NCBI RefSeq assembly: GCF_001544555.2
Contig: NZ_FCOK02000032.1
Coordinates: forward strand, 32,675 to 96,674
Length of the DNA: 64,000 nt
Reading direction: 5' to 3'
Source of the DNA: Caballeronia udeis
GTDB lineage: Bacteria > Pseudomonadota > Gammaproteobacteria > Burkholderiales > Burkholderiaceae
Shown piece after piece: positions 1 through 8,949 of this stretch. The number at the start of each line of letters is the position of its first letter. Within the stretch, counting starts at the first letter, position 1. The position numbers and the translations under genes were made by a program. The notes under the pieces were generated by a model that worked only from the letters and a program-made list of their open reading frames with translations, was not told the DNA's origin and searched no databases.

Positions 1-54
1 AAACCCGGGTACCGACCTATCCGGGACGTACTGACCACCTATGGAGTAAAAACA

Positions 55-846
55 GTGAAAAAACTGCTCGCGGCTTTGACGATTTCCCTGCTCGCCGTCA
101 CATCGATCACCTCCGTCACCGCCAATGCGAAGGATTACTCGACCATCCGTTTCGGCGTCGACGCCTCTTACGCCCCGTTCGAATCGAAAGGTCCGGATGG
201 CAACCTGGTCGGCTTCGATATCGATCTCGGCAATGAAATTTGCGCGCGTCTGCATGCAAAGTGCGTATGGGTGGAAAACGATTTCGACGGCATGATCCCG
301 GCATTGAAGGCGAAGAAGTTCGACGGCGTGCTGTCGTCGATGTCCATGACGCCGCAACGGGCCGAACAGATTGCGTTCTCGAGCAAGCTGTTCAACACGC
401 CGACGCGCCTGATCGCCAAGAAGGGCAGCGGCATCCTGCCGACACCTGAAGGCCTGAAGGGCAAGACGGTGGGTGTGGAACAAGGCACGATCCAGGAAAC
501 CTACGCCAAGACCTACTGGGCGCCGAAGGGTGTAACGGTTACGCCGTACCAGAACCAGGACGGCGTGTACGCCGACTTGCAAGCTGGACGCCTGGACGCA
601 GCGCTGCAAGATGCAGTGCAGGCTGACGTTGGCTTCCTCAAGACGCCACGCGGTGCGGGTTACGAGTTCGTGGGCAAGGATCTGGTCGATCCGACGATCC
701 TCGGCAACGGCGCGGGTATTGGCCTGCGCAAGGAAGACACCGACCTGAAGGCACAGATCGACAAGGCAATTGCCTCGATCATCAAGGACGGCACGTACAA
801 GAAGCTTGAGAAGAAGTACTTCGACTTCGACGTGTACGGCAGCTAA
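55..846 (+). CDS. ABC transporter periplasmic binding protein, basic amino acid type
   Basis: Extracellular solute-binding protein family 3, of the lysine/arginine/ornithine or histidine (ArgT/HisJ) type; it captures the amino acid in the periplasm for an ABC importer. The 263-residue product starts with a signal peptide (MKKLLAAL..., cleavage likely after ANA at residue 25), followed by FGVDASYAPFE and VGFDIDLGNEIC, typical of the family. Length matches HisJ/ArgT (about 260). The start is a GTG, chosen because a GGAG Shine-Dalgarno lies at 42-45 with good spacing. The permeases and ATPase are not inside the window; they may lie to the left or elsewhere. A strong terminator follows at 902-936. 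The exact amino acid cannot be read from the sequence. Confidence 0.9.
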   Translation: MKKLLAALTISLLAVTSITSVTANAKDYSTIRFGVDASYAPFESKGPDGNLVGFDIDLGNEICARLHAKCVWVENDFDGMIPALKAKKFDGVLSSMSMTPQRAEQIAFSSKLFNTPTRLIAKKGSGILPTPEGLKGKTVGVEQGTIQETYAKTYWAPKGVTVTPYQNQDGVYADLQAGRLDAALQDAVQADVGFLKTPRGAGYEFVGKDLVDPTILGNGAGIGLRKEDTDLKAQIDKAIASIIKDGTYKKLEKKYFDFDVYGS

Positions 847-901
847 GCAGTCCCCTGGCCTGAGCCCGGAACACGTTCCGGACCTGGCTTGATCGCCTGA
901 G

Positions 902-936
902 AAAACGGGCTCCGCGACAAACGCGGAGCCCGTTTT
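902..936 (+). terminator. Rho-independent terminator after the binding-protein gene
   Basis: A perfect inverted repeat with a stem of about 15 bp (AAACGGGCTCCGCG and its complement), a 5-base loop (ACAAA) and a T-run at its 3' end. It lies 56 bp after the stop of the binding-protein gene. The flanking A and T runs would let it work in both directions. Confidence 0.85.
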
Positions 937-1168
937 GTTATGGGCGTCTTTTTTCACCCGGTGGGGTAATACCACCGTTTTCAGCTAAGATCGAAGGTCC
1001 GGGGCAGGCGGCACCGCGAGTAACTGACCAGGGAACTTGCCAGGTATTGGCCGATGCGACCGGCCCGCAATACCCGCCGGCCGTTGCGGGCGCTCCGCCC
1101 CGCTCTCCTGAACACGCCGACACTTATCCCACGCGCGACGCGTTTCCGAGCGCCGTGCACCGAAAATC
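937..1168. other. Intergenic leader of the desuccinylase-family gene
   Basis: About 230 bp between the terminator and the next gene. I see no reading frame worth calling. It must hold the promoter of the gene at 1169 if the terminator at 902-936 is efficient. The region is GC-rich and no clear -35/-10 pair stands out. Confidence 0.4.
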
Positions 1169-2284
1169 ATGCAAACCAAAACGCACACCCTGATTTCGCC
1201 GTCGATCGGCACCATCCGCACTATCCTGAGTTTTCACTACGGCCCGGGCGGCGGCGAAAAGATCTATATCCAGTCCTCGCTGCATGCCGACGAACTTCCC
1301 GGCATGCTGGTCGCGTGGCGGCTGCGGCGGCATCTGGCCGAGTTCGAAGCGGCGGGCAAGCTGCGCGGTGAAGTCGTGATCGTGCCGGTATGCAACCCGA
1401 TCGGGCTGAACCAGAACATGCATGGCACGCTGCTCGGGCGTTTCGAGCTGAACAGCGGCCACAACTTCAACCGCAATTTCCACGACCTCGCTGCGCTGGT
1501 CGCACCGCGCATGGAAGGCCGGCTGTCCGGCAATATTGATGCGAACAAGCTTGCTGTGCGCCAGGCCATGCGCGAGGCGCTGGACGAGCAAAAACCGCAA
1601 ACCGAGCTCGAATCGCAACGCCTCGCACTGCAAAAACTCTCCTACGACGCCGATGTCGTGCTCGACCTGCATTGCGACCTCGACGCGGCGCTGCACCTCT
1701 ACACCAACCCGGAGATCTGGGACGAAGTGGAACCCCTTGCGCGATACCTGGATTCGAAGGCTTCGCTGCTGGCGCTGAATTCGGTGGGCAACCCGTTCGA
1801 CGAGATTCACAGCTTCTGCTGGTCGGACCTGAGGGCCAAGTTTGGCGATCGTTTCCCGGTGCCGAACGGCGGTATTTCGGTGACGGTGGAGTTGCGCAGC
1901 CAGCACGACGTATCGTATGAATTCGCCGATACCGACGCGCAGGGCATCATCAACTACCTGATCCATCGTGGCGTGATCGATGCCACCGCGCCCGCCATGC
2001 CGGCACTTTCCTATCCGGCGACGCCGCTTGCCGGCGCCGAGCCTATTGTTGCGCCTGTGAGCGGCGTGCTGGTGTTTCGCGCGAAAGTCGGGGCGCTGGT
2101 CAAGGCCGGCGACGCCATTGCCGACGTGGTCGACCCGCTGACGGATACGGTTACGCCTTTGAATTGCACGACCACCGGTGTGCTGTATGCGCGGCAGATT
2201 GCGCGGTTCGCCACCGCGGGGATGGAAGTGGCCAGGGTCGCGAGTGCGACTGCGTTCAGGACAGGGTCGCTATTGTCGGCGTAG
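1169..2284 (+). CDS. Succinylglutamate desuccinylase/aspartoacylase family protein
   Basis: Zinc-dependent deacylase of the M14-like AstE/AspA superfamily, 371 residues. The metal ligands are visible: HADE (His39, Glu42) and LDLHCD (His168). RNFHD near residue 103 fits the substrate-binding arginine region. The C-terminal part (from about residue 285) has a small beta-rich domain, PIVAPVSGVLVFRAKVG, resembling a biotinyl/lipoyl-like fold often present in this subfamily. In Burkholderiaceae such genes sit next to arginine/lysine uptake genes, as here, so a role in basic amino acid breakdown is plausible; this is inference. It is longer than AstE (about 320), so the true substrate is open. The SD before the ATG is weak. 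Confidence 0.82.
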   Translation: MQTKTHTLISPSIGTIRTILSFHYGPGGGEKIYIQSSLHADELPGMLVAWRLRRHLAEFEAAGKLRGEVVIVPVCNPIGLNQNMHGTLLGRFELNSGHNFNRNFHDLAALVAPRMEGRLSGNIDANKLAVRQAMREALDEQKPQTELESQRLALQKLSYDADVVLDLHCDLDAALHLYTNPEIWDEVEPLARYLDSKASLLALNSVGNPFDEIHSFCWSDLRAKFGDRFPVPNGGISVTVELRSQHDVSYEFADTDAQGIINYLIHRGVIDATAPAMPALSYPATPLAGAEPIVAPVSGVLVFRAKVGALVKAGDAIADVVDPLTDTVTPLNCTTTGVLYARQIARFATAGMEVARVASATAFRTGSLLSA

Positions 2285-2317
2285 GGTCAGAAGCAAGCGC
2301 CAGAAAGCAAAAACCAA

Positions 2318-2348
2318 AAAGCAAAAGGGCTACCAACCTCGGTAGCCC
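2318..2348 (-). terminator. Terminator downstream of flhDC
   Basis: Read on the minus strand, an 8-bp perfect stem (GGGCTACC/GGTAGCCC, 2327-2334 and 2341-2348) with a 6-base loop is followed by TTTTGCTTTTT. It lies about 100 bp past the flhC stop. The A8 run on the other side could also give weak activity on the plus strand for the preceding gene, but the T-run fits the minus strand best. Confidence 0.7.
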
Positions 2349-2448
2349 CAAAAAAAATCCACAACCCCTTTAAACCTTAAAAAACAGCAGCGGGTCCTGC
2401 GGCCACCCCATCGAATGATGGTCCTCGGGGCCACCGGTCCGCTACCGC

Positions 2449-3108
2449 CTAAGCAGCCTGTGCAATCAGGCTTTCTTTGCGCGCCTGTAACATCGCCGCG
2501 TTTTCGAGCGCCGTCGGTTCCGGCACTTCGTTAGTCGATACCACACTCAACTCCACCAGCGCGGTCTCAAGGCTCGCCTGACGGGCGGCCGCCGCTTTCT
2601 TGGTCTTCCCCGCGCGTGACGGCGGCTGGCAGGCCCCGCACACCACGTTTTCTTGCAAATCATGTTTGTGCGCAATGAACTTTCCAGTGCAGCGGCAGCA
2701 TTTCGTGAGCTGCAGCATGCCTGCATCGAAAAAGCGCACAAGGGTCCAGGCCCGTGTCAAATCCAGTACCGCCTCGACATCGCTATTCCTGCAATGTTCG
2801 AGATACAGCCGATACCCCTTCGTCAGGGCATCGAGGTGCGAGCAACCCGCTTCTTTCTTCAGGAACACATACGTGTTGTAGAAGAGCGAAGCATGGATGT
2901 TCGCGAGCCACGTCATGTACCAGTCAGCCGAGAAAGGCAGCATGCCCTTCGGCGGCGATACACCCTTCACCTCGCGATACAACCGGATCATCCGGTCACG
3001 CGACAGTGTCAGTTCACTTTCGAGCACCTGCATCCGCGCCCCGAGTTCGATCAATGCGATCGCGCGGAAAACTTCCTGTGCATCTTCGGTGAGGCTCTTC
3101 TTAAGCAT
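2449..3108 (-). CDS. flhC: Flagellar transcriptional regulator FlhC
   Basis: FlhC, the DNA-contacting partner in the FlhD4C2 activator that switches on class II flagellar genes. The product has 219 residues (E. coli FlhC 192) and keeps the zinc cysteines exactly where E. coli has them: Cys137, Cys138, Cys157 and Cys160 (TKCCRC and CGAC). The extra 27 or so residues are a poorly conserved C-terminal tail. ATG start at 3108, 15 bp after the flhD stop, so the two form an operon. A terminator follows at 2318-2348. Control is expected from the long region upstream of flhD. Confidence 0.96.
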   Translation of the reverse strand: MLKKSLTEDAQEVFRAIALIELGARMQVLESELTLSRDRMIRLYREVKGVSPPKGMLPFSADWYMTWLANIHASLFYNTYVFLKKEAGCSHLDALTKGYRLYLEHCRNSDVEAVLDLTRAWTLVRFFDAGMLQLTKCCRCTGKFIAHKHDLQENVVCGACQPPSRAGKTKKAAAARQASLETALVELSVVSTNEVPEPTALENAAMLQARKESLIAQAA

Positions 3109-3123
3109 GGCGCGCTCTCGTGC

Positions 3124-3441
3124 TTAGAGGAACTGTTCCGCTGGCTGGCCGGCCAGCAAGATGGCTGCGTGCGTCGGCGCGATATCCGCATGCTTCGCGG
3201 GCGACGTGAGTGCAGCCAGCATGGTGTGATCGTTGAAGCGGAAAAAACACAGCAACTGGTCCGAAGCCGCCAGTTTGACAACCTGCGCGAGCGTCAGCCC
3301 GGACAGAAGGTCGGCGAGTTCCTTAGACAAACCCAGTCGAAACATCCCGATAGCACGATCCTCTCGCAGCATGCGCTGCGCGAGCATGATGTACGACAAG
3401 TTGATTTCTCGAATCGAGTCCAGCGTTTCGCGACCGTTCAT
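3124..3441 (-). CDS. flhD: Flagellar transcriptional regulator FlhD
   Basis: FlhD, 105 residues with the chosen start (MNGRETLDSIREINLSY). It forms the core of the FlhD4C2 activator. The sequence DSIREINLSYIMLAQRML is the family signature, and LSGLTLAQVVKLAASDQLLCFFRF covers the helix-turn-helix-like part. An in-frame ATG lies 33 bp upstream at 3474, but AGGAAA directly before 3441 and the family's usual N-terminus favour 3441. First gene of the flhDC operon; flhC follows after 15 bp. Confidence 0.95.
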   Translation of the reverse strand: MNGRETLDSIREINLSYIMLAQRMLREDRAIGMFRLGLSKELADLLSGLTLAQVVKLAASDQLLCFFRFNDHTMLAALTSPAKHADIAPTHAAILLAGQPAEQFL

Positions 3442-4106
3442 GATTTTCCTGCGTTCGATATAAACCCCGAGCACCCTACCGGCATTTTTTGCCAGCTATC
3501 TTTTTGCCTAGCCAAACGTTTGTCCTGTCCGGCTACGTTTAAACTTTGTTTCAGTGAGTTACATCTTGTAACAACACTGTGAAACGGATTGTAAGTACCA
3601 CGCAGCGGGAAATCAAGAACATCTCAATAATAAATTTCCATAAAACAACAGAGAGAAACGGTAACTTTTTCCCGAAGTTGTAACAAGAAAGTGTGACCGA
3701 TTTTTGGCGGCGATTTTGAAGCGGGTTGACATGGGTCAATCGACAGAAGGTTTGCTTGACGATTGATTCCTTAGGGAAAAAACGGATAGGGGCAATAGTC
3801 GGTTGACGCGCCCGATGAATTAATCGGATTGCGATGAATCGCGAAGTTGTAACAGCCGCTCAGTCAGCTTTCAGGATTGTCGCGAAGGAAAACCCTTGGA
3901 TAAAAACTGTCAGTCCGCTTTCACTTTCGAGGTCGTTATTTTGACCGCCAGGACAGGCAAATAACAGCCGGTCGGCATATGTTGCACCCAGTTGTAACAG
4001 CGCCATAAAGACTATTGAAATTTACTAATCAATAGAGAATTACTCTTTAATGCCGCCGCCCCCGGTAAGCACCGATGCGAAAGAACGGCGACCGGGATTC
4101 ATGCCG
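3442..4106 (-). promoter_or_regulatory. Long flhDC upstream region with four TTGTAACA motifs
   Basis: A 665-bp gap, more AT-rich than its surroundings, between flhD and the convergently placed end of the NUP gene. It has no credible gene. It holds four same-orientation copies of TTGTAACA at 3566-3573, 3678-3685, 3847-3854 and 3992-3999; the second and third share the longer CGAAGTTGTAACA. The first is part of a palindrome GTTAC-atctt-GTAAC at 3558-3572. Spacings are 112, 169 and 145 bp. I infer that this is the regulatory region of the motility master operon and that the repeats are binding sites for an unknown regulator. Confidence 0.55.
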
Positions 4107-5243
4107 TTACCGTTGCGGTACGCCCGCGCGCCATTCGCTCCAGTGCGTTGCAATCTCCTGCACCAGCGGGTTACCTGCCCGGTACAAATTGTCGATAGCC
4201 GGCACGAAGCCGCCCTGAGCGGCGTAATCGAGAAGATTATCGGAGGCTGATTGTCCGTCGTGTGGCCGGTCGAAATCCGAGCCCGCGCGCACTGCGGCCA
4301 CCCGGGTCAAATCCACGCGATGCGCACTCGCCGCACGCGACAACGCTTCGTATGTCGCGTTGTCTTCCTGCTGCGTCGTGCAATACACGCCCTTCCCGTC
4401 AGTCACGAGCCTGGTCCATTCACGCGCACGCTCGCCGATATATTTCCCCGACCACCACGTATCGCTCGCCAGCGTGTCGCACTGGATCACCTTCGGCGGC
4501 TGGTTCGCCGGCGCATAGCTGAACTTGGCGCGCGCCGCCTGCGCTTCGGGGCTGTCGGAAAGCGTTACGTTCTTCGACAACGCATAAGCTGCATCGGCCA
4601 GATCCGGATTCAGCCGGAACACCTCGGTCTTGTAATCGAGCGGCGGTTTATCGTTTGGCCCTTTCGTATTGATGCCGAGATAACCGCCCGGCCAGCTATC
4701 CGGTTTTTCGCGGGCATCGAGCTCCCACTGGATGCCGAAATCAACGAGATATCTGGCCCACGCGGCAGAGCCGACCGTGCCTTGCATCGGGTCGATACCC
4801 GCAATCCCCGCGATCACGAAATAGGTGCGGCGCAGATCGAATTTATCGGAGAACGTGAGCGCCATCAGCGAAGCGGCCGCGTTCGCATGACCCATGCCGG
4901 TGGTCATCACGCAGACCTCCTGCCGGTTGCAGTTCACCACGGGATAATCCGGCGAGAGTCCGTCCACGCGAATGGCCTTCCAGGGGCCGAGCTTGTCGAG
5001 CCAGACCTTGCCCTCGGGACCGAACATGGAAATGATCATGACCTTGACCGGCTGACCTTTGTTATCGCCCTTGGCGCTGCGAACGCTATCGGCAGCCTGC
5101 GCAAACGTTGGCGTACAAGCACTGAACAAGAACGCTGCCGTTGCGGCTGTCGTGCTCAATGCAGTGATGCCCGAGGGAATGAATGAGGGGCTGAATGAGG
5201 AGCGACGAAGCAGGTCAAGCGAGGAACGGATGATCGATTTCAT
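4107..5243 (-). CDS. Secreted NUP-family purine nucleoside protein
   Basis: Matches the purine nucleoside permease (NUP) family, first described in fungi and also found as exported proteins in proteobacteria. The 378-residue product has a signal peptide (start MKSIIRSS; hydrophobic AATAAFLFSACTPTFAQA, cleavage likely after AQA) and then KVMIISMFGPEGKVW, TTGMGHANAAASLMAL and IAGIAGIDP, which resemble the nucleoside phosphorylase fold. There are no multiple membrane segments, so a periplasmic binding or phosphorylase-like role is more likely than a true permease; that is inference. An upstream in-frame ATG at 5333 would place the signal peptide internally, so 5243 is preferred. SD is weak. Confidence 0.8.
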   Translation of the reverse strand: MKSIIRSSLDLLRRSSFSPSFIPSGITALSTTAATAAFLFSACTPTFAQAADSVRSAKGDNKGQPVKVMIISMFGPEGKVWLDKLGPWKAIRVDGLSPDYPVVNCNRQEVCVMTTGMGHANAAASLMALTFSDKFDLRRTYFVIAGIAGIDPMQGTVGSAAWARYLVDFGIQWELDAREKPDSWPGGYLGINTKGPNDKPPLDYKTEVFRLNPDLADAAYALSKNVTLSDSPEAQAARAKFSYAPANQPPKVIQCDTLASDTWWSGKYIGERAREWTRLVTDGKGVYCTTQQEDNATYEALSRAASAHRVDLTRVAAVRAGSDFDRPHDGQSASDNLLDYAAQGGFVPAIDNLYRAGNPLVQEIATHWSEWRAGVPQR

Positions 5244-5484
5244 CTGGGCGGCACCGTAAGTGGAAGGAAAACGCGAGGTGCAACGCACGGCGAGGTGCAT
5301 AGCCTGGACGCACACCCGTCCAGTCGAACCCACCCGCCGGACACTCGCGCGCTGAGCGCATTATAGAAGGGCGAAGGATGCCGTTGTAAGCCACATAAAA
5401 TGTTCCGGTAACGGCCATCGAGCACTACTCTTGCTATCTCGCTTCCTGCTGTTAAGTGAAGTCCACTTGCTCTGCAAGGCACCC

Positions 5485-5865
5485 ATGTCCGACACCGCCG
5501 CTTCACGAATGATCGATGCGTTTCACGCCAGCCGTATCGAGGACCGCCAGCACGTCCAGATGTGCCTCGAGGCTACCGGCGACTCCGCCGTTGCGCTCGA
5601 GGCCTTGTGGTCCGAGGGGGAACATCATCGGGGGCATGCACGTGCGGCCCTGGAGCGACTGGTTGCGCTGGCGGACCGGCACGGTGTCATGCTTTCGCTC
5701 GTGCCACGGCCGCTCACGCAAAAAGGACAAGACGCTGCCGCGCCTTCTGTTGATCAGGCCGCGCCGGATAGCGCGGCACTCGAAGCGTTTTACGGCCGGC
5801 TGGGGTTCGAACGCTCAGGGGGCAAGTTCGAAGGCTCGCCGGTGATGGTGCGCTCGCCGCGTTGA
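5485..5865 (+). CDS. Small GNAT-like protein
   Basis: A 126-residue product with an acidic, helical N-terminus and a C-terminus ALEAFYGRLGFERSGG...VMVRSPR that looks like the last helix and strand of GNAT acetyltransferases or the compact phage-type relatives of that fold. The acetyl-CoA P-loop (Q/RxxGxG/A) is not visible, so catalytic activity is doubtful. ATG at 5485 with AAGG at 5476-5479. Its last 76 bp overlap the end of the mscS-type gene on the other strand, so one of the two C-termini may be wrongly assigned. Function not known. Confidence 0.55.
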   Translation: MSDTAASRMIDAFHASRIEDRQHVQMCLEATGDSAVALEALWSEGEHHRGHARAALERLVALADRHGVMLSLVPRPLTQKGQDAAAPSVDQAAPDSAALEAFYGRLGFERSGGKFEGSPVMVRSPR

Positions 5866-8381
5866 CCGGCATCGGCATTAGCAGCGTTGGCATTGGTATG
5901 CGCGTCGCCTGAAGAGTCGCTCTGCTGATCCCGCTCCACGACTGCAGCCAACTCACCCGCATCGCCGCCCTTCACGATCACGAAATTGCGCTGCGGATTC
6001 GCTATCTCGATGCCGCGCTCCGTGAACCGGTCCACAATACGTCGATTGAACTCGCGCTGCACACCCCAGCGCGCGGTATCACGGCACTGGATCTGACCGG
6101 CGAGCGTGACGCTCGAGCCATCTACCGCGTCCACGCCCCACAGGCTGAAGTCGGAGAGGATACCGTCCTTGAACGCATCGTCTTCACGCAGCGACGCCCC
6201 GATCTCCTTGAGCGTATCCGCAGCCAGGTTCACGTCCTCTCCGAGCGCGATGCTCACGCGCACCGCGGCATTGCCAATGCCGCGATTCGTGTTGTTCACC
6301 GTCGATACCGAACTGAACGGCACGGTAAAGAGCGACCCGTCACTGCCCCGCAAACGCACCGTGCGGATCGACAGATATTCGACCGTTCCCGACACCCCCG
6401 CGAGCGTGACCGAGTCACCCACTTGCATGGCGTTCTCCATCAACAGGAAGATGCCGGTGATCAAATCCTGCACGAGCTTTTGCGACCCGAAACCCAGCGC
6501 CACGCCGAAGATGCTTGCGCTCGCGAGCAGCGGCGCGGTGTTCACCCCGATCTCGCTTAATCCCGTCAACACGACGACCATCGCGATCACGATAAAAAGC
6601 GCGGTGCGCATCATTGGCAGCAAGGTTCGAAGGCGCGCGGCGCGCACGCGGTCGCCGCTCGCGGTCCACGTTTCCAGCCGTTGCTCGACCATCACGTTCG
6701 CGCCTTCCCACACGATCACGGCAAACGCGGCGGCGACCGCGATGGTGATGAGCGCGGACGCAAGCCGATGGCCTACTCCGCCCGACGAGAATAGCGACGG
6801 GACGTGAAGCCCCCAGACCTGCAGCAGCGTCAGCAGCGTAATGACGACGATCACCGCCTGCACCGCACGCCGCATCAGCGGGTAATAGCGGTAGGCGTGC
6901 CGATGCGCGATCGACTTGTCCGACATGTCTTCCCCGCTGCCCTCCTTATGAAAGATTCGGCCAAGCGCACCGAACGCGACAATCGCGACCACGCGCGCCG
7001 CGACCAGCACGAGGACCGAGATGCCGAACAGATGAAACAGCGTCCTATACCCGTTGCGGACATCGAGCGCCCAGACGAACCACAGCGCCAGCACAAAAAA
7101 CACCGCAAGCCCGGCCCAGACGTCAGCAACCCAATTAGCCAGCAGTACGAATGAACGGCGCCCCTGGACGCTCTCGCGAATCCACGCTGCGACCGGCACG
7201 CGGCATTTGAGGATCACGATAGCGAGCAGGACATGCACGACCAGCGCGACCGCCTTCAGGATCGAGTCATGGGCGGCGTCGGTCATGCCGAGCGGCACCG
7301 CGGCTTCCGCGAGGGCCGAACCCGCTCCCGCCACACACACTATGCGCACCAGCCAGTCGTGCGCGAAGCGGGCGGCATCGTCGTCTATCTGGATCAGGCG
7401 CAGGCCCGGGGCGTTAGGCGCGAGGAACAAACCGCTCGCGATCACAATGCCGCGGCACAGCAGGTACACGTCGATCAGCGCACCGACAGTACGGCCCTGC
7501 GGCGTGCTGTCGTCGATGAACATGGACATCAGCACCGCGGCCACGGCCACGAACACGATCAGCGGCACCACCGTGAGCAAACCACGAAGGATGGCGCTTG
7601 GCAGCCGCTGCAACAGGGTCCAGTGACGCGCGGCATGACGCACACCACGGGCGGTATCGGTCTTGCGTTCAGCGACCTGGATAGCCGCCTCGTTGCCCGA
7701 GCGCTCGGCCACGGCTTCGGCGTGCACTGCCGCCCGCTCCTTCTGCGCGAGTTCGGGCTGGGTTGCATCGGCATCCACGACCCCGCGAGCCGCGATCCTC
7801 GCACGCAACCGGCGCAGCCATCGGGAGCTCAGGTATTCCAGCAACAGTGCGGGTAACAACGAGATCGAGATCGACCAGATCACCTGCCCGATCAGCGCGC
7901 GGCCGCTGGCGGTCAGCATGCGCTGGCGCCACCATTGGAAGACCGAGCCGTAGTCGAGCAGCGCCACGACGGAACGGCGCAAGCCGCTGCTGATCCCCAC
8001 GAGCCAATAACCCGCTTCATGTGAAATCTGCGATGCGAGGCCGTTGCTCGTGAGGGACTTCGCCAGCACGCTGGCCGCGCCCGATGCACCGCTTGCAGCC
8101 GACGCGCTCGCAGCAGGCGCCGAGCTGCCTGAGGCAGCCTGCGCGGGCGTGGCGAGCACACCCGCGGCGGCGACCGCCCGCAGCGTGTCCTCCATCTGGC
8201 CACGGCGCACAGGATCGTTGAGGACGGCCAGCGCGGCACGTGCCTGTTCGGGGGTCAGCGCGACGGTGGATGAATCAGCGGCAGGTGAGGCTGCGCTGGC
8301 GGCGGCATTCGCGGCAGATGCGAACGTGCTGCTCAGGACGCTCAGGACAAAAAGAAAGATGACGAGAACAATTTTGCGCAT
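5790..8381 (-). CDS. Large MscS-family mechanosensitive channel
   Basis: Inner-membrane small-conductance mechanosensitive channel that releases solutes on osmotic downshock. 863 residues with a signal peptide (cleavage near SAANA), a low-complexity Ala/Ser periplasmic part (residues 25-110), many membrane helices, and the MscS core: the pore helix and LGFGSQKLVQDLITGIFLLMEN at about 630-650, then the beta domain (VGDSVTLAGVSGTVEYL, about 655-670). The size and plan resemble E. coli YbiO. The tail after about residue 815 is hydrophilic and unconserved and overlaps the converging small GNAT-like gene. Confidence 0.9.
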   Translation of the reverse strand: MRKIVLVIFLFVLSVLSSTFASAANAAASAASPAADSSTVALTPEQARAALAVLNDPVRRGQMEDTLRAVAAAGVLATPAQAASGSSAPAASASAASGASGAASVLAKSLTSNGLASQISHEAGYWLVGISSGLRRSVVALLDYGSVFQWWRQRMLTASGRALIGQVIWSISISLLPALLLEYLSSRWLRRLRARIAARGVVDADATQPELAQKERAAVHAEAVAERSGNEAAIQVAERKTDTARGVRHAARHWTLLQRLPSAILRGLLTVVPLIVFVAVAAVLMSMFIDDSTPQGRTVGALIDVYLLCRGIVIASGLFLAPNAPGLRLIQIDDDAARFAHDWLVRIVCVAGAGSALAEAAVPLGMTDAAHDSILKAVALVVHVLLAIVILKCRVPVAAWIRESVQGRRSFVLLANWVADVWAGLAVFFVLALWFVWALDVRNGYRTLFHLFGISVLVLVAARVVAIVAFGALGRIFHKEGSGEDMSDKSIAHRHAYRYYPLMRRAVQAVIVVITLLTLLQVWGLHVPSLFSSGGVGHRLASALITIAVAAAFAVIVWEGANVMVEQRLETWTASGDRVRAARLRTLLPMMRTALFIVIAMVVVLTGLSEIGVNTAPLLASASIFGVALGFGSQKLVQDLITGIFLLMENAMQVGDSVTLAGVSGTVEYLSIRTVRLRGSDGSLFTVPFSSVSTVNNTNRGIGNAAVRVSIALGEDVNLAADTLKEIGASLREDDAFKDGILSDFSLWGVDAVDGSSVTLAGQIQCRDTARWGVQREFNRRIVDRFTERGIEIANPQRNFVIVKGGDAGELAAVVERDQQSDSSGDAHTNANAANADAGQRGERTITGEPSNLPPERSNPSRP

Positions 8382-8555
8382 GGGCGAAGATGAGGAACTC
8401 GGTTAGGGAAACCGCCACGGATGCGCCGGACCTGCAGCGCGATTGAACCTGCGGTGTTCACTCTCAAGCTGGGACAAGCGGGACAAGCTGGGCAAGCGGG
8501 TAAAGCTGGAATGGTTCGTGCGACAAACATCAGATCAAAGCTACCGGACAACGGC

Positions 8556-8888
8556 ATGAGCGTCCACCTTACGCGAACCATACGAATCATCGGCACTCTT
8601 GGCAAAATCGGCGCTGCCGTGTCCCGCGCCGCCGTGCTGTTCTCGGCGGCCGGACTGCTGGCAGCACTTCTTGCGCCCGGGCGGGTATCCGCTACCGAAC
8701 GCGGAACTCTCGAGCGGGCCGCAAAGCCTACGCCGCCATCGGTTGCGGGTGTGACAAAGCAGGTCGAGAGCGTCGAGCCGCCAGACGAAGGCACCACACA
8801 ACTTCCCGCCAGCGGCGACACCCAGCTTCCTGCTACGCCCGATACACCACGTCCGCATTACGGCCGGCCGCCGGCCCATTTACCGTGA
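8556..8888 (+). CDS. Small exported hypothetical protein
   Basis: About 110 residues from the chosen start (MSVHLTRTIRIIG). A hydrophobic stretch AAVLFSAAGLLAALLAPG could be a signal peptide or a single membrane anchor, followed by a proline- and threonine-rich tail with a near-repeat (TTQLPASGDTQLPATPDT). No family recognised. Two other in-frame ATGs (8421 and 8511) would add a Gly/Ala-rich stretch encoded by a short GGGACAAGC-type repeat, which looks non-coding. Divergent from the mscS-type gene. Confidence 0.4.
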   Translation: MSVHLTRTIRIIGTLGKIGAAVSRAAVLFSAAGLLAALLAPGRVSATERGTLERAAKPTPPSVAGVTKQVESVEPPDEGTTQLPASGDTQLPATPDTPRPHYGRPPAHLP

Positions 8889-8949
8889 TGCCGGATTCTC
8901 CGCGTGCACCGGTTTCAGTTTAATGGAACGTTGCGGCTGTCATCACCGC

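Noticed and set aside
2653..3582. 309-codon plus-strand frame opposite flhDC
   Set aside because: Antisense to two firmly identified genes and not protein-like.
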